This document shows positions 9,256 to 17,852 of a stretch of DNA of 64,000 nucleotides, piece by piece. The notes beneath the pieces were generated by a model. The model did no database searches and was not told the origin of the DNA. It worked only from the letters and a program-made list of their open reading frames with translations. Numbering within the stretch: the stretch's first letter is position 1; every line of letters starts with the position of its first letter. The translations under genes and the position numbers were made by a program. Origin of the DNA: Burkholderia metallica (GTDB lineage Bacteria; Pseudomonadota; Gammaproteobacteria; Burkholderiales; Burkholderiaceae); NCBI RefSeq assembly GCF_902832845.1, contig NZ_CADFDB010000008.1, positions 248,001 to 312,000 of the forward strand, read 5' to 3'.

Positions 9256-9291
9256 GGTGTCTCTTTCAATTATTTTCAGGAGTGCGATTCG

Positions 9292-9690
9292 ATGATGCGA
9301 ACTTCATCCCGACTGGCTGCGGCGCTGCTGACGGCGACATGCTTGACCGTCGCCGCGCATGCGCAACCCGAAGCCGCGAGCGCGGCGGTGCCGGTCTCGG
9401 CGGATGCGGCCGTGCAGGCGTCGGCGCAGGCGCCTGCGTCGGCCGGCTTGTCGCCCGCACAACGCAAGGCGGCCGACCGCAAGCTGCAGCGCCGCGTCAG
9501 CACGGCGCTCGCGCGCACGAAGAACCTGAATGCCACTCGCATCCTCGTCCGGGTGCGCGACGGCAGCGTGACGCTCGGCGGTTCCGTCACCGATACGAAC
9601 CAGGCGAATCTCGCGGCGGCGGTGGCGCGGCGCGTCGACGGGGGCGCGTCGGTGTCGAACCTGCTGCGCATCGACGGCCAGCAGCCGTGA
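9292..9690 (+). CDS. BON-domain periplasmic protein
   Basis: 132 residues. A signal peptide of about 24 residues ends at AAHA-QP and is followed by an alanine-rich linker. A single BON domain lies at about residues 62-130 (LNATRILVRVRDGSVTLGGS, then VTDTNQANLAAAVARRVDG). BON domains occur in OsmY-like proteins that bind envelope phospholipids and protect against osmotic stress. The gene stands alone behind two gene relics. A TTCAGGAG ribosome site lies before the start. Its specific role is not known. Confidence 0.8.
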   Translation: MMRTSSRLAAALLTATCLTVAAHAQPEAASAAVPVSADAAVQASAQAPASAGLSPAQRKAADRKLQRRVSTALARTKNLNATRILVRVRDGSVTLGGSVTDTNQANLAAAVARRVDGGASVSNLLRIDGQQP

Positions 9691-9736
9691 GTGGCCGCGC
9701 GCGGTCGTTTTTCCTTTCACTACGAGACATAATCCG

Positions 9737-11076
9737 ATGCGACTTCGTCGACGCTTCACCGCTGTCCGGCGCACCGGCCGGCTGGCCGGCACGTTCACGC
9801 CAGCCGGCGGCCTCGCGCTTGCCGCGACCGCGCACGCCGCACCTCCTGCAATCGACGGCGCCACGCCGGGCATGATGCAGGGTTTTCCGCCGCCGGCCGA
9901 CCAGATCGTCGACAAGGCGAACGCGTTCACGCCGGCGCGCCTGCGCTGGGCGTTGTGCAACACGCGGCTGCTCGCGCCGACGGCCGGCATCCGGCACGCG
10001 GCCGCGCCGATGCCGCTGCCGGAGCGGCCGGCGCCCGGCCTCGACGCGTTGCCCGTGACGATCGGCGGTGAGACGCTGACACTCGATGCCTACCTGCGCG
10101 CGACGCGCACCGACGGCTTCCTCGTCGTGCAGCGCGGCCGGATCGTCTACGAGCGCTACTTCGACGGGTTCCGGCCCGACCAGCCGCACGCATGGGCGTC
10201 GATGACGAAATCGGTGACGGGGCTGGTCGCCGCACAGATGATCGAAGCGGGCGTGCTCGACGCGGGCGCGCCGCTCTCGCGCACGGTACCGGAACTCGCC
10301 GACACGCCGTTCGGCAGCGCCACGCTGCAGCAGAACCTGGACATGGAAGTGCCCACCGCGTACGCGCCGGGCATTCCGCCCGATCTCGGCCTGTTCGGTG
10401 CGGTCGGGTTGCTGCCGCACCGCGAAGGCGCACCGGCCAGCATCGCCGATTTCCTGCTGACCGTGCGACGCGTGCCGGACGTCGCGCCCGGCAGCGTGTG
10501 GTTCTACCAGAGCGGGTCGCCGGAAGCCGTCGCATGGGCGATGCAGCGCGCGACGGGGCAGTCGTGGAGCGCGCTGGTCGAGAGCTGGCTATGGCGCGAT
10601 TTCGCGGAAGACGACGCCTACGGCGTCGTCGACCGCAACGCGATGGCGATGGCGAGCGGGGCCTGTACACGACGCTGCGCGACGCCGCGCGCTTTGCCGA
10701 GCGCGTGCGCACCGGGCTCGCCGGTGCACGCGGCGCGCTGCCCGCCGCGGCGATACGCGCGGCGCTGCAGCCCGCGCACAACGCGGCGCTGTTCGCGAAG
10801 GGCAACGTGGTCGCCGGCAAGGACGGCTATGCGTATCGCGACTACTGGTACCAGGTGAACGACGGTCAGGGCGCGTTCGCGGCGGCGGGGCGGTTCGGCC
10901 AGTCGATCCTCGTCGAGCCGAAGAGCGCGCTGACGATCGTCAAGTTCTCGTCGTCGCCCGACTTCGCGCCGCGCGCGCTCGATGCGCAGGGCGCGGCGGC
11001 ACGGCCGCGTGCGGCGCTCGAGCGTGGCGATGCATTGAGTGCGGTGGCGCGAGCGGTGGCGCACCAACTGCGGTAA
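9737..11076 (+). pseudogene. Serine hydrolase of the beta-lactamase/EstB family, frameshifted
   Basis: Two overlapping frames join into one protein of about 445 residues. The first frame (from 9737) has a signal peptide (LALAATAHA), the catalytic SMTK of class C/EstB serine hydrolases near residue 155, and the YQS second motif near 256. At the GGGG run 10658-10661 the reading moves to the frame that ends at 11076 (GLYTTLRDAARFAERVRTG and beyond). Inserting one base there (AGC GGC GGC CTG) restores a continuous chain, so one base appears to be missing. The downstream frame shows no further stop. This is either a recent inactivation or a sequencing error. Relatives are esterases or penicillin-binding-like hydrolases. 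Confidence 0.75.
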
Positions 11077-11362
11077 CGCGGTTACAACCGTGGCCGCGAA
11101 GGGGCCGCCGCGGGATTACCGCTCGATCTGCCGGTTCCGGCGCGTATCCATTGCGCGCAGCGCGCGTTGATCGCCATCCAGTCGAGAAAGCGGGCATGGG
11201 CGTGGCATGCGGTGCGGAACGGTCGATCGCGTATGCATCGAGTATGCATCGAGCGGCGCGGCGATCCGGGGCGGCCGGCCGGGAATCCGGTCGATGCCGA
11301 TGCCGGTGGTTGCGCGCCGACGGACATGCTAGGATTTCCGTCAAACAACTTCGGAGACTGCC

Positions 11363-11746
11363 ATGCCGTTCATCTGCGAAAACGTTGAATGCCGTGCCGT
11401 GCTGGCACGCGGGCAGGTCAGGCCTCATCGCGAGGATGCCGGCTGGTGCTTCTACTGCCCGGACTGCAAGGCCCGGAACGAGTTGATGAACATCGGCGTG
11501 GCCGACGGCGCCGTCGAGCTGATCCAGCCGGAGCGCGCGAGCCCGCCGCACAAGGTCGTCGCGACGGCGCGGCCGCTGGACGACGGCCGATACGCCGCGC
11601 AGTTGAGCGTGCAGCGGGCGCTTGCGGTGAAGGGCACGTATGCGGCCGAGGAGCACTGGGATCAGCTCGGTGTGTTCGGCGACGCGCAGGAAGCAGTCGA
11701 GCATGCGAAGTCGTTCGCCACCGACCTGTTGCAGCGAGCGGCGTAA
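11363..11746 (+). CDS. Cysteine-rich hypothetical protein, probable zinc binder
   Basis: 127 residues with no signal peptide. Cysteines at 5 and 10, then 29, 32 and 35 (CFYCPDCK), suggest a small zinc ribbon at the N-terminus. The rest is an alpha/beta region ending in EHWDQLGVFGDAQEAVEHAK, reminiscent of small cytosolic proteins of unknown function. The start has GGAGA 8 nt upstream. The 286 bp before it contain an 11-bp tandem repeat (GTATGCATCGA twice, near 11232) and no other gene. I do not recognise the family. Confidence 0.7.
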   Translation: MPFICENVECRAVLARGQVRPHREDAGWCFYCPDCKARNELMNIGVADGAVELIQPERASPPHKVVATARPLDDGRYAAQLSVQRALAVKGTYAAEEHWDQLGVFGDAQEAVEHAKSFATDLLQRAA

Positions 11747-11829
11747 CCGACATTTTCCGGTCGCCGTATCTCGCGTAGCGGGCGGCGATACGGCGCTACG
11801 GCGCCTTCGTCAGACGAAATCGCGCGCCG

Positions 11830-12687
11830 TCATGCAACGGGCATCTGCCCGGCCAGCGCCTGCGCGCGTGCGGCCACCAGCGACCGCACGCGTGCGCGGT
11901 CGGCCGCCGTTTCCGGCGTGAAGATCACGAGCGTCTGGTCGGGCCGGCCGTTCACCGCGAACGCCGAATATTCGAGCGCGATTCGCCCGACTGCCGGATG
12001 GTGGATCTCCTTGGTTCCTTCTTCGTGCGACCGGATATCGTGGTCGCGCCACAGCGCGTCGAACTCCGCGCTCGCCGCGCGCATTTCGTCGACGAACGCC
12101 TGCACGGCCCGTGTCGCGCCGCCGCGCGCGACGTCGGCGCGAAACGCACCCACCGCGAACCGCGCGACGCGTTCCCAGTTCGTCTGCGCGCCGCGCACGC
12201 GCGGATCGACGAAGATGAGCCGCAGGATGTTGCGCCGTTCCGGCGCGAGCGTCGCGTAGTCGGTCAGCGTCGCGGCCGCCGCGTCGTTCCACGCGACGAC
12301 GTCCCACGTCGCCGAGCGCACGATCGCGGGGCTCGCGTCGAGCGAATCGAGCACGTGCTGCACGCGCGGCGACACCTGGCCGCTCGCGAGATAGCGCACT
12401 TCCGGCAGGTGGCCGAGGCCGATCAGGAACAGATGCTCGCGCTCGGCGTCGTTCAGCAGCAACGCGCGGGCGAGCCGGTCGAGCACGTCGGCCGACGGCG
12501 CGCCGCCGCGCCCCTGTTCGAGCCACGTGTACCACGCGGCGCTCACGTGCGCGCGCTGCGCGACTTCCTCGCGCCGCAGGCCGGGCGTGCGGCGGCGGGT
12601 GGCCGGCAGGCCGAGCGCGGCCGGGTCGAGTTTTTCGCGGCGGTCACGCAGGTACGCACCGAGCAGGTTGTCGCGGGTGTCAGCCAT
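11830..12687 (-). CDS. XRE-family regulator with MmyB-like ligand domain
   Basis: 285 residues. An N-terminal helix-turn-helix ([20 protein letters not shown], residues 31-50) is followed by the MmyB/MLTR ligand-binding domain with its usual [14 protein letters not shown] and [13 protein letters not shown] blocks. Such proteins usually repress or activate an adjacent divergent gene for a dehydrogenase or reductase, and here an SDR/epimerase gene starts 95 bp away on the other strand. A perfect palindrome (12701-12714) lies between them and is the probable operator. Confidence 0.9.
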   Translation of the reverse strand: MADTRDNLLGAYLRDRREKLDPAALGLPATRRRTPGLRREEVAQRAHVSAAWYTWLEQGRGGAPSADVLDRLARALLLNDAEREHLFLIGLGHLPEVRYLASGQVSPRVQHVLDSLDASPAIVRSATWDVVAWNDAAAATLTDYATLAPERRNILRLIFVDPRVRGAQTNWERVARFAVGAFRADVARGGATRAVQAFVDEMRAASAEFDALWRDHDIRSHEEGTKEIHHPAVGRIALEYSAFAVNGRPDQTLVIFTPETAADRARVRSLVAARAQALAGQMPVA

Positions 12688-12700
12688 ATCCTGTTAGTTC

Positions 12701-12714
12701 GTTTACCGGTAAAC
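12701..12714. promoter_or_regulatory. Perfect 14-bp palindrome, likely operator of the XRE regulator
   Basis: GTTTACCGGTAAAC is fully self-complementary and sits 14 bp before the XRE start and 69 bp before the epimerase start. Its position suits autoregulation and control of the divergent gene. Confidence 0.65.
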
Positions 12715-12782
12715 CGTCACGACTTCACCGTGCGCGGCCATCGACGGATAGTAAGCCTCCATGCCATCCGGAGGGTTTGAAC

Positions 12783-13676
12783 ATGCGTGTCTTTGTGACT
12801 GGAGCGTCGGGATTCGTCGGCTCCGCCGTCGTCGCCGAACTGATTGCCGCCGGGCACTCGGTGCTCGGTCTCGCGCGGTCCGACGCGGCTGCCGCGTCGG
12901 TGGCGGCCGCGGGTGCCGACGTCCATCTCGGGTCGCTGGAGGACCCAGACAGCCTCGCGCGCGGCGCCGAAGCCGCCGATGCGGTGATTCATACGGGATT
13001 CAATCACGACTTCTTGCGCTTCGCGCAGAACTGCGAACTCGACCGTCGCGCGATCGAGACGATCGGCGCGGTGCTCGCGGGCTCGGCGCGGCCGCTGGTC
13101 GTCACGTCGGGCCTCGCGCTCGTCGCGCCCGGGCGCGCGGCGACGGAAGACGATCCGCACGTGCCGGTGTCGTCGTCGTACCCGCGTGCGTCCGAAGCGA
13201 CGGCGGTCGCGCTGGAAGCCCGCGGCGTGCATGCGTCGGTCGTGCGCCTGCCGCCGTCCGTGCATGGCGACGGCGATCACGGCTTCGTGCCGCGCCTGAT
13301 CGCGTTCGCGCGGGAGAAAGGGGCGTCGGCCTATATCGGCGACGGCGACAACCGCTGGCCGGCCGTGCACCGGCTCGACGCGGCGCGCGTGTACCGGCTC
13401 GCGATCGAGCGCGGCGTGGCCGGTGCGCGCTATCACGCGGTCGACGATACGGGCGTGCGGTTCCGCGAGATTGCGGAGGTCATCGGCCGCCGGCTGAACG
13501 TGCCGGTCGTCGCGAAAACGACGGCGGAAGCCGGCGAGCATTTCGGCTGGTTCGCGATGTTCGCGGGGATGGATGCGCCCGCAACGAGCGAGCGCACGCG
13601 TGCATCGCTCGACTGGGCGCCGACGCAGCCCGGGCTGCTGGCCGATATCGACCGGCCGCGGTATTTCGAAGCCTGA
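12783..13676 (+). CDS. NAD-dependent epimerase/dehydratase family protein (extended SDR)
   Basis: 297 residues with the Rossmann motif [20 protein letters not shown] at the N-terminus. [19 protein letters not shown] appears where the active-site YxxxK would be, giving an atypical Y without the usual K four residues later, as in several atypical SDRs. A GGAGGG ribosome site 7 nt before ATG 12783 fixes the start. It is divergent from the XRE gene and probably controlled by it. The substrate is unknown; close relatives are nucleoside-diphosphate-sugar epimerase-like or NmrA-like proteins. Confidence 0.82.
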   Translation: MRVFVTGASGFVGSAVVAELIAAGHSVLGLARSDAAAASVAAAGADVHLGSLEDPDSLARGAEAADAVIHTGFNHDFLRFAQNCELDRRAIETIGAVLAGSARPLVVTSGLALVAPGRAATEDDPHVPVSSSYPRASEATAVALEARGVHASVVRLPPSVHGDGDHGFVPRLIAFAREKGASAYIGDGDNRWPAVHRLDAARVYRLAIERGVAGARYHAVDDTGVRFREIAEVIGRRLNVPVVAKTTAEAGEHFGWFAMFAGMDAPATSERTRASLDWAPTQPGLLADIDRPRYFEA

Positions 13677-13730
13677 GCGCGCGGGCGCGGCGATCGGTCG
13701 GGTTCGACCGGCACACCGCGCCCGCGGCGT

Positions 13731-13869
13731 TCAGGCCGCGACGACGATCTTCGCGGCCTGCGCACCAGCTTCCCCGTATCGATGCGCTTCCATGATGTTG
13801 TGGAATGCGATCGAACGTGCTCGCGATCGGCGGCTTCGGCGCGCCCGTCGCGGGCGCGTGGACGATCAA
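13731..13869 (-). pseudogene. Relic of a zinc-type alcohol dehydrogenase/quinone oxidoreductase C-terminus
   Basis: On the minus strand one frame reads VHAPATGAPKPPIASTF. After a small frame change near 13815 another reads FHNIMEAHRYGEAGAQAAKI and VVAA to a stop at 13731. Together they match the end of MDR-superfamily quinone oxidoreductases (H.x.xEAG...GKIV). The catalytic and NADP domains are absent, and the gene lies in the gap between two intact genes. It is therefore a fragment with at least one indel. Confidence 0.5.
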
Positions 13870-13879
13870 GCGCCGCGCG

Positions 13880-15259
13880 TCATTCGACCGGATGCAGATC
13901 CTGCAGCAGCGTCGGCACGAGCTCCGACACGGTCGGGTGGATGTGCATCGCGCGGCTGATCGTCGTGTACGGCGCGCCGGCAGCCATCACGTCGAGCATC
14001 CCGTGCACGACTTCGTCGCCGGTCACGCCGAGGATCGACGCGCCGAGGATCGCGTGGCTGTCCGCATCGACGATCACTTTCATGAACCCCTGGCTTTCGC
14101 CTTTCTCGACCGCCCGTCCGACGCGCGTCATCGGGCGCGTGCCGACGAGCAGCCGGCGGCCCGTCTGCTTCGCTTCCGCGAGCGTCATGCCGACGCGGCC
14201 GAGCGGCGGGTCGATGTACATCGCGTAGGCCGTGATGCGGTCGGACACCTTGCGCGGATCGTCGTCGAGCAGGTTCGCCGCGACGATCTCGTAGTCGTTG
14301 TACGCGGTGTGCGTGAACGCGCCGCGCCCGTTGCAGTCGCCGAGTGCCCAGATGCCGGGCACGTTCGTGCGCAATTGCTCGTCGACGGTGATGTAGCCGC
14401 GTGCGTCGGTGGCGACGCCGGCCCGGTCGAGCCCGAGATCGTCGGTGTTCGGCACGCGCCCGACCGCGAGCAGCAGGTGCGAGCCCGCGACCTCGCGGCC
14501 GCCGCCCGCGCAGTCGAGGCCGACCGCCACGCCGTTGCCGTCGCGCCGCGCGCTCAGGCAGTTCGCGTCGAGTTGCACGTCGATTCCTTCGTTCTCGAGA
14601 ATCTCGCGCACGGCTTGCGAGACGTCTTCGTCCTCGCGGCGGATGAGGCGCGGCCCCTTCTCGATGATCGTGACCTGCGATCCGAAGCGGCGATACATCT
14701 GACCGAATTCGAGCCCGATATAGCTGCCGCCGACGATAACGAGATGGTCGGGCAGGAAGTCGACGTCCATCATCGTCGAGTTGGTCAGGTACGGCACCGT
14801 GTCGAGGCCCGGCATGTCCGGCACCTGCGCGCGCCCGCCGACGTTGATGAAGATGCGCGCCGCTTCGAGCACGTCGTCGCCCACCCGCACCGTATCGGCG
14901 CGCTCGAATCGGGCGTGACCCTGAAACACGGTCGTGTTCGCGAGGCCGCGCACCCATTGCTCGACGCCGTGGTTCGAGCGGCCGGAGATCTGGTCCTTGC
15001 GCGCCTTCACGGCTTTCATGTCGACGGTGACCGGGCCGCCGACCGACACGCCGTATTCGCCGGCGCGCCGGGCGAGCTGCGCGGCGTACGCGCTCGCGAT
15101 CAGCGTCTTGGTCGGAATGCAGCCGGTGTTCACGCAGGTGCCGCCGAAGCGCCCGCGCTCGACGATCGCGACTTTCAGGCCGGCGGCGGATAGCCGCGCG
15201 GCGAGCGGCGGTCCGGCCTGCCCGGTGCCGATGACGATCGCGTCGAAGTGTTGCGTCAT
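13880..15259 (-). CDS. FAD-dependent pyridine nucleotide-disulfide oxidoreductase
   Basis: 459-residue flavoprotein of the glutathione/mercuric reductase family. It has the FAD fold DAIVIGTGQAGPPLAARLS and the redox pair C42/C47 in GGTCVNTGCIPTKTL. The NAD fold is LVIVGGSYIGLEFGQ, the second FAD motif is IWALGDCNGRGAF, and the C-terminal dimer-interface motif is HIHPTVSE. No N-terminal metal-binding domain is present, so it is not a classical MerA. The substrate is unknown; relatives reduce small disulfides or act on quinones. The ATG at 15259 has AAGGAG upstream, and a longer ORF extends without one. Confidence 0.9.
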   Translation of the reverse strand: MTQHFDAIVIGTGQAGPPLAARLSAAGLKVAIVERGRFGGTCVNTGCIPTKTLIASAYAAQLARRAGEYGVSVGGPVTVDMKAVKARKDQISGRSNHGVEQWVRGLANTTVFQGHARFERADTVRVGDDVLEAARIFINVGGRAQVPDMPGLDTVPYLTNSTMMDVDFLPDHLVIVGGSYIGLEFGQMYRRFGSQVTIIEKGPRLIRREDEDVSQAVREILENEGIDVQLDANCLSARRDGNGVAVGLDCAGGGREVAGSHLLLAVGRVPNTDDLGLDRAGVATDARGYITVDEQLRTNVPGIWALGDCNGRGAFTHTAYNDYEIVAANLLDDDPRKVSDRITAYAMYIDPPLGRVGMTLAEAKQTGRRLLVGTRPMTRVGRAVEKGESQGFMKVIVDADSHAILGASILGVTGDEVVHGMLDVMAAGAPYTTISRAMHIHPTVSELVPTLLQDLHPVE

Positions 15260-15490
15260 GACGTACTCCTTCCTGTGCGGTTCACCTGCGGAGCGACGCG
15301 CACGCAAGCTGTCTGCCGCGCGACGGCAAGCGCCTATGGTAGACCCGCGGGCCGGTTGCCGCGAGGCGCGCGTCGACACACGGAATGCCGACGGACTAGG
15401 TATTTCCACTTGGTTGGCGCGATGGACAGGCGGAAAGCACGCATGACGGAGTGTCCTGTCGAAAGGAGGAACGGGGTGTCGACGGCGGGA

Positions 15491-15955
15491 CTACAAATCG
15501 CGCCCGAGAAACTCGGTGCCCGGCACAGGGTTGAACGCGACGGGCGGCGCGGGCGTGAAGCCGAGCGACGCATACAGTTGCCGGGCGGCCACGAACTCGG
15601 GCAGTACGTCGAGACACATGCGCGCATAGCCGGCTGCCTTCGCGTCGCGCAGCAGCCGTTCGACCAATTCGCGGCCGACGTTCAGCCCGCGCGCGTCGGG
15701 ACGCACATAGACGCGCTTCATCTCGCAGGTCGTCGCGTCGATCTCGCGAAACGCCGCGCAGCCCACCGCGCGCTCGCCGCGCCACGCGAGCAGCAGCAAC
15801 CCGCGCGGCGCCGCGTACTTGCCGGGCAGCGCGGCGATCTCGGGCTCGTAGTCCTGGAATGCGAGGCTGACGGTCGGGCTCGCGATGTACTCGCGGAAGA
15901 TTGCCTCGACGACGCGGGCATCGTCGGGATAGCGGGCGGCGCGGATCTCGATCAT
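15491..15955 (-). CDS. GNAT-family N-acetyltransferase
   Basis: 154 residues with the acetyl-CoA-binding core. MKRVYVRPDARGLNVGRELV is motif A with the R/Q-x-x-G-x-G/A pattern, followed by LLRDAKAAGYARMCLDVLPE and the C-terminal ARQLYASLGF. It transfers acetyl groups to an amine; the substrate cannot be told. The start at 15955 is the first ATG giving a complete beta-strand 1 (MIEIRAARYPDD). It is divergent from the LysE gene. Confidence 0.85.
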   Translation of the reverse strand: MIEIRAARYPDDARVVEAIFREYIASPTVSLAFQDYEPEIAALPGKYAAPRGLLLLAWRGERAVGCAAFREIDATTCEMKRVYVRPDARGLNVGRELVERLLRDAKAAGYARMCLDVLPEFVAARQLYASLGFTPAPPVAFNPVPGTEFLGRDL

Positions 15956-16106
15956 GGCGGGTGGCGCGAATCGCGGGAAACAGGGCCAGCATAGCAGCGC
16001 AATGCCGCTTTCGGTCATGTACGAAGCGTGCCAGAATCGGCGCTTCGACCATCGGAAACGACACGCAGGCGCCGGCGATTCGGCGTCGCTCATCAAGGAG
16101 ACTTCG

Positions 16107-16745
16107 ATGACTGCATCGGCCGCCGTACTCGCCATCCTGGCGGCGCTGTTTCTCGGCGCGATGATCCCGGGCCCGAGCTTCGTGCTGGTTGCCCGCAATT
16201 CGATCGGGCTGTCGCGTCGCGACGGGCTGGCCACCGCGCTCGGCATGGGCATCGGCGGCATCGTATTCGGCGGCGTCGCGCTGGCCGGGCTCTATACGCT
16301 GCTGCAGGCCGTCGAATGGCTGTACGTGGGCCTCAAGGTGGCGGGCGGTGCGTATCTGATCTACATGGCGTCGAAGATCTGGCGCGGCGCCGACCGGCCG
16401 ATCGCGATGGACGATCCGCAGGCGATGGCGGGCGGCAGCGCCCGCAAGTCGTTCCTGACGGGCCTCACGACGCAGCTCAGCAACCCGAAGACGGCGATCT
16501 GGTACGGCAGCATCTTCGCGGCGCTGCTCCCGCAGCATCCGCCGGTGTGGTGCTATCTGGCGCTGCCGCCGCTCGTGTTCGGCGTGGAGTTCGGCTGGTA
16601 CACGATCGTCGCGCTGTGCTTTTCCACGCGCCGGCCGCGGGAGCTTTATCTGCGCGCGAAGAAGTGGGTTGACCGCGTCGCCGCCGGCGCGATCACGCTG
16701 CTCGGGCTGCGGCTGATCCTGAACGCGCCGAAAGCGGGGATCTGA
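16107..16745 (+). CDS. LysE/RhtB-family amino-acid exporter
   Basis: 212 residues with about six hydrophobic segments. The family signature is FLGAMIPGPSFVLVARNSIG at residues 15-34, with TQLSNPKTAIWYGSIFAALL in the middle as in RhtB/LeuE. It exports amino acids or homoserine lactone-like solutes across the inner membrane. AAGGAG 6 nt before ATG 16107 fixes the start, and upstream in-frame codons are non-membrane. A stem-loop overlaps its stop codon. Confidence 0.88.
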   Translation: MTASAAVLAILAALFLGAMIPGPSFVLVARNSIGLSRRDGLATALGMGIGGIVFGGVALAGLYTLLQAVEWLYVGLKVAGGAYLIYMASKIWRGADRPIAMDDPQAMAGGSARKSFLTGLTTQLSNPKTAIWYGSIFAALLPQHPPVWCYLALPPLVFGVEFGWYTIVALCFSTRRPRELYLRAKKWVDRVAAGAITLLGLRLILNAPKAGI

Positions 16746-16759
16746 GCGCTTTCGTTTTC
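16729..16759 (+). terminator. Probable terminator of the LysE gene
   Basis: CGAAAGCG (16729-16736) pairs with CGCTTTCG (16747-16754) and is followed by TTTTC. The stem includes the last codons and stop of the gene. Confidence 0.5.
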
Positions 16760-17098
16760 GGGCGGGATCGCACGGCGGCTGGCCGGTTTCGTGGGCGGTC
16801 GCCGGAGCGAATGGTTCGAACGGCGAGAGCGGCTTGAACCGTCCCGCTAACGCGTGTCCGGGATAAGAAAGCGCCGTTCATTCCGCCCGACTCACCCGTC
16901 GACCCAACCGGCACCCCGATCCGACGGCTGGCCGAGCCGCCGCCGGCGATGTTCCCAAGCCCCGCCGCCGCCCGCCGAGCCTTGCCGGGCGGGCGTTCGC
17001 GTCCGTCGCGCGCCGCGCCGGACGGCGCCGCTCCCCCGATTCCGGCGGTCGGCTCCCCGACGACGTGTAAACTGCTGCCTTTTTTGACGGTTTGCAGC
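16760..17098. other. Intergenic region before the motor-like operon
   Basis: About 340 bp with no credible gene. The base pattern becomes less GC-biased just before the operon (AAACTGCTGCCTTTTTTGACGG at 17067 onwards; quoted loosely as an AT-richer patch), which is the likely promoter region, but no clear -35/-10 pair was found. Confidence 0.4.
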
Positions 17099-17842
17099 AT
17101 GGTGCAAGCACCTCCGCGCCCGGCGCTGAGCGGCCCGGCGCTCGTCCGGCTCCTCGCGCGCGTGGCCGATGCCGACGTCGCGGAATCCCGGCAGACGCTG
17201 TCCGACCGGCTGAGCCAGTGGCTCGGCTGGACCGACGCGATCACGCTGTCGTCCGCGCTGAACGCGAGCGCGCCCGGCGTCGCGGCCGGCGTGCGCGGCT
17301 ACGACGCGGAGCGCGACTGCGCGCGCGTGCGCCACGAGCTCGCGCAGGCGATCACGGCCGCCAACCGGCCGCGCGCGCGGCGCCGGCCCGGCGATCCGCC
17401 GCCGCCGGCCGCCGACACTGCCGATTTCGCCGACTTCCGCCAGCGTTACCTGGCGTTGCAGCAGGACATGGAAACGGCGATCGGCCAGTTGCGCGGCCGC
17501 CTGCGGGTCGCGGTCGCCGCACGCTCGTCCGGGATGGCGCGGCTCGCGACGCTCGACGCGATCATGGAGCGCGTGCTCGGCGCGCGCGAGCGCAGCCTGC
17601 TGTCGGCCGTGCCCGCGCTGCTCGCCACGCGTTTCGGGCGGCTGCGCGACGCGGAGCGGCAGGCGCTGGCCGATGCGGAAGCCGCCGCAGCGGCAGTCGA
17701 GCCGGCCGAGGCCGCCGCGGCGCTCGTGCCCGGCGCATGGCTCGAGACGTTTCGCGACGAGATGCAAAGCATCCTGCTGGCCGAACTCGAAGTCCGGTTT
17801 CAAACGGTGGACGGGCTGCTCGCGGCCCTTCGCACCAGCTAA
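17099..17842 (+). CDS. DUF3348-family protein, first gene of the motor-like operon
   Basis: 247 residues, soluble, without signal peptide or membrane segment, and mostly helical and alanine/arginine-rich. Recognisable DUF3348 stretches are LVRLLARVADADVAESRQTL, then FADFRQRYLALQQDMETAIG, and the C-terminal WLETFRDEMQSILLAELEVR. The function is unknown. It is followed after 10 bp by the DUF802 gene, so both are on one message. In Burkholderia these families typically sit together, which suggests a cytosolic partner of the membrane complex encoded downstream. The start at 17099 is chosen because conserved sequence begins there. Confidence 0.75.
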   Translation: MVQAPPRPALSGPALVRLLARVADADVAESRQTLSDRLSQWLGWTDAITLSSALNASAPGVAAGVRGYDAERDCARVRHELAQAITAANRPRARRRPGDPPPPAADTADFADFRQRYLALQQDMETAIGQLRGRLRVAVAARSSGMARLATLDAIMERVLGARERSLLSAVPALLATRFGRLRDAERQALADAEAAAAAVEPAEAAAALVPGAWLETFRDEMQSILLAELEVRFQTVDGLLAALRTS

Positions 17843-17852
17843 TCAACACGCT

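Noticed and set aside
11232-11253. Tandem GTATGCATCGA repeat as an attachment site or regulatory element
   Set aside because: Only two copies, no integrase nearby and no palindromic or promoter context.
13880-15259. Mercuric reductase
   Set aside because: It lacks the C-terminal vicinal cysteines and N-terminal metal-binding domain, and no other mer gene is near.
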